DNA of 15,160 bases. It comes from Gemmatimonadota bacterium. GTDB taxonomy: Bacteria > Latescibacterota > UBA2968 > UBA8231. A model generated the notes under the pieces. The model saw nothing but the letters and a program-made list of their open reading frames with translations. It ran no database searches and was not told the origin of the DNA. The DNA is taken from contig JAPPEF010000084.1 in NCBI GenBank assembly GCA_028875335.1, forward strand, positions 1 through 15,160, read 5' to 3'. The position numbers were made by a program, and so were the translations under genes. Shown here piece after piece: positions 14,093 through 15,160 of the stretch (positions are counted from its first letter, which is position 1; every line of letters begins with the position of its first letter).

Positions 14093-15160
14093 ATGAATCC
14101 ATACCTTTGCATCCTCGTCGCCCTGTTCAGTACAGCAAGTATAGGGCTAGCTCAAGCACCACGCGCCGCAATCGTCACCGGCGAAGTCCACAACGCTCCG
14201 TCGCGGGAAATCGAGTTTCGCCACGAACCGCTACTCGCTCCCGGACCGTCCCAACACCACATCGTCTTGGACGATCAAAATCGCTTTGCCCTGCTCTTGA
14301 ACGTTTCCAAAGGAACTTTCGTCACCGGGATTTACAAAGGTGAGCAATACTTCCTCATCCCCTTCTTTGTCGAACCCGGCGACAGTCTGCACGCTGTTGT
14401 TACCTTCGCCGAGGTGACAGAGGCCGACTCTGCGGCGGCAGTGGAATCTGACAGTTTGGACACGGCCGACGAGGAGGCCCCGCCCGCCTATTCCCTGACT
14501 TTTAGCGGCCGGGGCGCGGACAACAATCGCTTTTTAGCCGAGTTCTGGCCTCAACACAATGCCTTCGACCCAGACAATGGGCTGGAGTCCGAGGCGTTTA
14601 CGCGCCGAATAGCACAGCGGCGGCAGGATGAATTTACCCTACTAGCCGAGGGGCGCGAAAACCACGCGCTTTCTGCGGGATTCATCGACTATATGACGGT
14701 CTTTTTAAACTACAAGTGGGCCACTCAGATGTTTTCCTATCCGATGTTTGCGTTTAGAGACGGCCATTGGGTGCGCCGATTCAATGTCAAACCCTCCGAG
14801 AGAAGAGCCGTTCCCCCGGACTACTACGATTTCCTGCAAGAAATCCCCTTGATAGATGAAAAGGCTGTCGGTGTGAGAGGGTATCGCAGGTTTGTGGAGA
14901 ACGCTCTAGACTTGGAGGCGAAGTGGGACAGGCCCTCTAGACTTGCCGATAGGTACAAGCTGTCGGGGTTGGGGCTGTCAGAGTCTGTCCACGTCCAACT
15001 CGACTCCGTGTACCGTGCGAACAGCCCGCCCAGACTATCGCAGATGATTGATCTGGCGGAGGGGGGGTTAGCGGAGGAGACCTATGCCCAACTCGACTCC
15101 ATGTACCGAAACGCTGGCCGAGTGAAAGCCTCCGAAAAGGCCGCTTGGTTGGGGTTGGAA
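14093..15160 (+). CDS. Exported TlpA-like protein, second copy (3' end outside window)
   Basis: The frame is open for 356 codons to the window end. It is a clear paralogue of the gene at 10240: signal peptide MNPYLCILVALFSTASIGLAQA, then the DUF4369-like domain (PRAAIVTGEVHNAPSREIEF, VLDDQNRFALLLNVSKG, FFVEPGDSLHAVV). The helical middle follows (FSGRGADNNRFLAEFWPQH, YMTVFLNYKWATQMFSY, KWDRPSRLADRYKLSGLGLS). The thioredoxin domain with its CxxC should follow beyond the edge; I cannot see it, so redox function is only inferred from the paralogue. An in-frame ATG at 14048 overlaps the previous stop, but it would add a charged 15-residue extension before the signal peptide. ATG 14093 agrees with the paralogue and has AAGGAAAAGG just upstream. 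It is probably the third gene of the sigma54 operon. Confidence 0.85.
   Translation, partial: MNPYLCILVALFSTASIGLAQAPRAAIVTGEVHNAPSREIEFRHEPLLAPGPSQHHIVLDDQNRFALLLNVSKGTFVTGIYKGEQYFLIPFFVEPGDSLHAVVTFAEVTEADSAAAVESDSLDTADEEAPPAYSLTFSGRGADNNRFLAEFWPQHNAFDPDNGLESEAFTRRIAQRRQDEFTLLAEGRENHALSAGFIDYMTVFLNYKWATQMFSYPMFAFRDGHWVRRFNVKPSERRAVPPDYYDFLQEIPLIDEKAVGVRGYRRFVENALDLEAKWDRPSRLADRYKLSGLGLSESVHVQLDSVYRANSPPRLSQMIDLAEGGLAEETYAQLDSMYRNAGRVKASEKAAWLGLE

Overview
The window looks like part of a bacterial chromosome from an uncultured or poorly studied lineage of the Fibrobacterota-Chlorobiota-Bacteroidota (FCB) neighbourhood. Latescibacterota, Poribacteria-like or similar candidate phyla are plausible, but this is inference. 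The pointers are a secreted FG-GAP protein ending in a SYPNPFNP-type (T9SS type A / FlgD-like) C-terminal domain, TlpA-like proteins with a DUF4369-like N-terminus, TolB/PD40 propeller proteins, and a sensor built like the Bacteroides hybrid two-component (HTCS) ectodomain. I see no tRNA, rRNA, CRISPR array, phage or transposase gene.

Layout. (i) 75-1001, minus strand: an alpha/beta-hydrolase. (ii) 1026-4272: a conserved leader and EBP1, a sigma54-dependent activator whose N-terminus is a predicted 14-blade double propeller plus Y_Y_Y domain. (iii) 4281-4473: three palindromes spaced 21 bp, a conserved 20-bp block, an intrinsic terminator and a near-consensus sigma54 (-24/-12) promoter. (iv) 4526-6486: two tandemly duplicated secreted TolB-like propeller genes. 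(v) 6487-6812 (326 bp without a gene): a strong palindromic hairpin, a decayed copy of the post-EBP control region, and a second copy of the EBP leader. (vi) 6813-9932: EBP2, a close paralogue of EBP1. (vii) 9933-10239 (307 bp without a gene): the same palindromes, block, terminator and sigma54 promoter as after EBP1. (viii) 10240-15160: a tightly spaced run of exported genes: a thioredoxin-fold TlpA-like protein, an FG-GAP propeller protein, and a second TlpA-like protein cut off by the window end.

How it appears to work. Each module has the order activator, upstream activating sites, terminator, sigma54 promoter, operon of exported proteins. The two modules share almost identical control DNA but carry unrelated cargo. 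The activators have no visible signal peptide, membrane span or receiver domain, so a sensor type normally found outside the cytoplasmic membrane seems to be wired directly, in the cytoplasm, to sigma54 activation. Their Fis-type DNA-binding ends are almost identical, so cross-regulation of both promoters is likely. I regard this duplicated one-component propeller/sigma54 regulatory cassette as the most novel content of the window. Its ligand cannot be read from the sequence.
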